A stretch of DNA of 64,000 nucleotides. Source: Nepenthes gracilis (lineage: Eukaryota > Streptophyta > Magnoliopsida > Caryophyllales > Nepenthaceae). The DNA is taken from contig BSYO01000010.1 of NCBI GenBank assembly GCA_033239525.1, positions 12,462,089 to 12,526,088 on the forward strand, given 5' to 3'. Of this stretch, positions 61,596 to 64,000 are shown one piece after another. The notes under the pieces were generated by a model, which was not told the origin of the DNA, searched no databases, and saw only the letters and a program-made list of their open reading frames with translations. Every line of letters starts with the position of its first letter. The first letter of the stretch is position 1. The translations under genes and the position numbers were made by a program.

Positions 61596-61858
61596 ATTTC
61601 TCAAAAATACTAGGAAAAATAACGAAAAAAAAAAACCCGACGTGCTTTTAAACAGACTGGCGCTTGAGCGCATAGTTGGCACATTTCGAGTGTGCCTGCT
61701 ACTAAAATTGGTGCCTACCGCAACGCTCGATCGCCCAGCAGGCAGCTACTGGAATCCGCCTCCGACTCTTAGATTCCCGTGAATCTTAAGCATAATTTTT
61801 GGTTATATTAATTTAATTACCTGTAATTACAATATTCGAAAATCAATACGTCACAATG
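60037..61858 (-). repeat. Long-LTR copy, minus orientation
   Basis: Reads on the minus strand from TGTGACGTATTG (61,858) through a GA-repeat leader (61,568-61,596 on plus as CT). It continues through GAATTCGAATCTGAC, AGGTTGAAATAAGT and CACTGTTCACCC to AAAAACGG and CTTACCG-type blocks at about 60,235. These are the same blocks, in the same order, as the plus copy at 57.9-59.9 kb. The two copies therefore meet end to end in opposite orientation. No coding. Confidence 0.5.
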
Positions 61859-61861
61859 TTT

Positions 61862-63535
61862 CTATTTTTTTAAAAAGAGATTCAAATTTGACAAACGTAA
61901 AATTTGAATCCAAAAGGTAGAGAAAATTCTTGAGGTGATTGGTTGTCCGGAGAATGAGAAGGTGAAGATAAACACCCATAAGCTTGATAACAAGACCAAC
62001 CATTGATGAGCCATGACAAATAGGGTCCCAAGCTGAGAGAATGAAGAAATTCCATGGAATATTTGTATAGTAGTTTTGTATGGAAAATATTTTTTGGTAA
62101 GCCTTCCAGAGTTCAATGAGGACAAATTTTCATGATTAAAACAAAGAAACCACTCAGTGGTGGAAAATGGTCCAAATTTTACTGAGTTATACCAATTTGC
62201 ACTATACTTGGTGCTTGGTGAAGCTAAATGGACCTAAAAGTTTTTTAACAAGATTTGAGCTATACCATCAGAAGGCAGTTGGTATCATTTCTAGTGAAAA
62301 CCTATGGAGAAATGCTTAGTCAAGCCTTATGTATCTAGTAAGAGACTGAGAGAGCAAAGTTTTCCAGAGAGAGAGAGTGCAAGCTATGGAGGAGAAAGCT
62401 CATGATTAGGAAGATCTCAGAAAAAGTCTGAGTTTGGAGGACCAAAAAGGTTACAAAGGACCAAGGGGAAAACCAACAAATGAGGATGCCTGCAGATTTT
62501 GTGGATAACCCCATAATGGGTAGCATTGCTTCAAGCCTTCAAAAGCGTATTTTAATTATGGCCAATCCGACCATCTAATTAAGGAATACCCCACTCGCTG
62601 ATGCTGTCAAACAGGAAGCATAGCATTTTAAAGAAGGTTTATGCTGTCACAACAAAGGAAGCTCAAGCAGTGGTGGAAAGTTTTCAATATATAAGACACT
62701 TGAACATGTATTGTTACTTCCAGGGTTTGCACAATCATTTTTGTTCCCAAAGTTGTATGTCATTTGTATTCACTGCCAAAAATTTTGGATTATATTTTCA
62801 TGGTGTCTAAACCTATTAGTAAGTCTTTGATGACTAACATTATATACCTTGAGTGAGTGATTCAGGTTCATGAGCTCAAATTGTTGGTAAATTTAACATT
62901 GTTAGACATGTATGATTTAGATGTTATTTTAGGCTTGGAATAGTTCACATGCTCTCTTATCAATATGAATTATTTTCACTAGAGAGCATATTTTATAATT
63001 TCAGATAGTCAACCTTTTTTATTTCTAAGAGAGTAAATATAAAGAGTCCAAATTTATAGTTTCTGTATTATATACATGTCTTTTGATATGAGACACAAAT
63101 CAAGTATAAATTCCCTATGTTACTATTATTAGGAGTCATAATGTGCTAGCTAAATAAATTTTGATGGTGAAAAAGTTTAAAAATTTGTTTTTGAAAAAAT
63201 TACCTAGATTGCCGTTGGGTAGAGAGATTGAATTTGTTATCGATTTTGTATCGGGATTTGTATTAATTTCTAACGATCCAAATAAAAGGGATCATTTAGA
63301 ATTAAAAGAGTTGAAGAAAATATTACAAGAACAAAAAGGATATTGTCTGATCAATCAAGTTACATTAGGGTGTTCAAGTGTTTTGTGAAAAAGAATGGCA
63401 AATTGATGCACTTATATACAGACTATTGAGAATTAAACAAGGTTATGATCAACAGTAAGTACCTTTTATCAACAATTAAAGGTTTATCTGATCAAATTTT
63501 CTTAAAAATTGATTTTCAATCATGATATTAATAAT
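61862..63535 (+). pseudogene. Gypsy gag-protease-RT relic, plus strand
   Basis: Broken frames follow Gypsy order. Gag: ILEVIGCPENEKVKINTHKL (about 61,930) and LYGKYFLVSLPEFNED (about 62,080). Zinc knuckle relic YGQSDHLIKEYP (about 62,560). Then VYAVTTKEAQA (about 62,640), a protease-RT linker MYDLDVILGLE (about 62,910), and RT start LFLKKLPRLPLGREIEFVID (about 63,190) with DYRELNKV-like sequence at 63,420. Similar to chromovirus-type Gypsy elements. It breaks off within RT at about 63,535. Confidence 0.75.
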
Positions 63536-63544
63536 TGAGGATTA

Positions 63545-64000
63545 AGAAGAACGATGTGTCAAAGTCAACTATAAGAGTCACGAGGACAGTGGAGCGAGCG
63601 GTCAACAATTCATTGATAGAGGCTATGGAAGAGGTTCCTTGGACATAGTCGAGCAGCGACGGGGGCGGCCGTCCGTTTACGATCTCAAATGGACTTTTTT
63701 TTATGAAAGAATGTCAAATAGTATTATAACTCCACTCAACCCAAGGCAAGTACTGAACCCAAGAAGAAGGGTGTCTAGTAGTGAAGCAATGCAGATAGTC
63801 TTCAAGATACTGATTAACCACTTCGGTTTGTCCATCCAACTGCAGATAGTAAGAGCTGTTGGTAGATAGTCAAGTTCCTTGTAATTTGAAGAGTTCCTTC
63901 CAAAACTCACTCATAAAAATGAGGTTCCGATCTGAAACAATGTCCTCGGGGAACCCGTACAATTGGCAGATGTCATTGACAAATCTTACGGCGAGTTGAG
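63545..64000 (-). pseudogene. Gypsy integrase relic, minus strand (runs off window)
   Basis: Read from 64,000 leftwards: VRFVNDICQLYGFPEDIVSD, SEFWKELFKLQGT, LDGQTEVVNQYLEDYLHCF, WVQYLPWVEWSYNTI and SPFEIVNGRPPPSLLDYV. This is the C-terminal half of a Gypsy integrase core with its conserved DGQTEVVN and NGRPPPSLL blocks. Two or more stops interrupt it. It lies in the opposite direction to the gag-RT relic on its left, so the two do not belong to one intact element. Confidence 0.8.

Noticed and set aside
1..64000. tRNA, rRNA or snoRNA genes
   Set aside because: No cloverleaf, B-box pair or rRNA-like stretch was recognised. The tRNA-like words found are LTR primer sites.

Overview
This is a stretch of a plant nuclear genome, most likely a dicot or other broad-leaved angiosperm with many transposons. 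The evidence is one intron-rich, nucleus-encoded chloroplast gene with GT-AG introns, AT-rich non-coding DNA, and relics of Copia, Gypsy, RTE-type LINE, hAT and MITE-like elements. The species cannot be named from the sequence. No bacterial-style genes, rRNA, tRNA or CRISPR arrays were seen.

The one real gene runs on the minus strand from 44,167 to 15,098 and continues past the left edge. Eleven exons were placed by reading across splice sites. They join in frame into 704 uninterrupted codons that match FTSH12, the chloroplast inner-envelope AAA/FtsH protein. The part present holds the transit peptide, two membrane segments, Walker A, Walker B and the second region of homology. The HEXXH zinc-protease part is not in the window. 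Introns range from 87 bp to 14.7 kb, and intron 11 exceeds 15 kb.

Left part (1-15,097, intron 11): a DUF4283-type ORF1 relic at about 1.34-1.68 kb and an old Copia element at 3,234-12,364. The Copia is split by a 3,980-bp LTR-like insertion (4,220-8,199) with a GTCTT target-site duplication. A small hAT-like element lies at 13,700-14,539, and an unexplained 60-codon frame follows it. Middle part (15,170-22,496): exons 11 to 5 with an RTE-type LINE relic in intron 10. Intron 4 (22,497-37,179) holds a decayed hAT transposase locus, a 1,773-bp solo LTR with GAAAT duplications, a perfect 30-bp hairpin, an ATT-rich MITE, a second RTE relic and a 174-bp tandem duplication. Exons 4 to 1 lie between 37,180 and 44,167.

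Right part (44,168-64,000): upstream intergenic DNA followed by nested retroelements. The best defined is a 6.5-kb LTR element (47,914-54,420, CTTAC duplications) with gag-like coding and a plant-transposon-type domain but no recognisable pol. Around it are diverged long-LTR fragments in both orientations. At the edge, Gypsy gag-protease-RT relics (plus) meet a Gypsy integrase relic (minus). None of the mobile-element coding regions looks intact. The main biological interest is an essential-type plastid gene spread over at least 29 kb by transposons in its introns, together with the pol-less LTR element.
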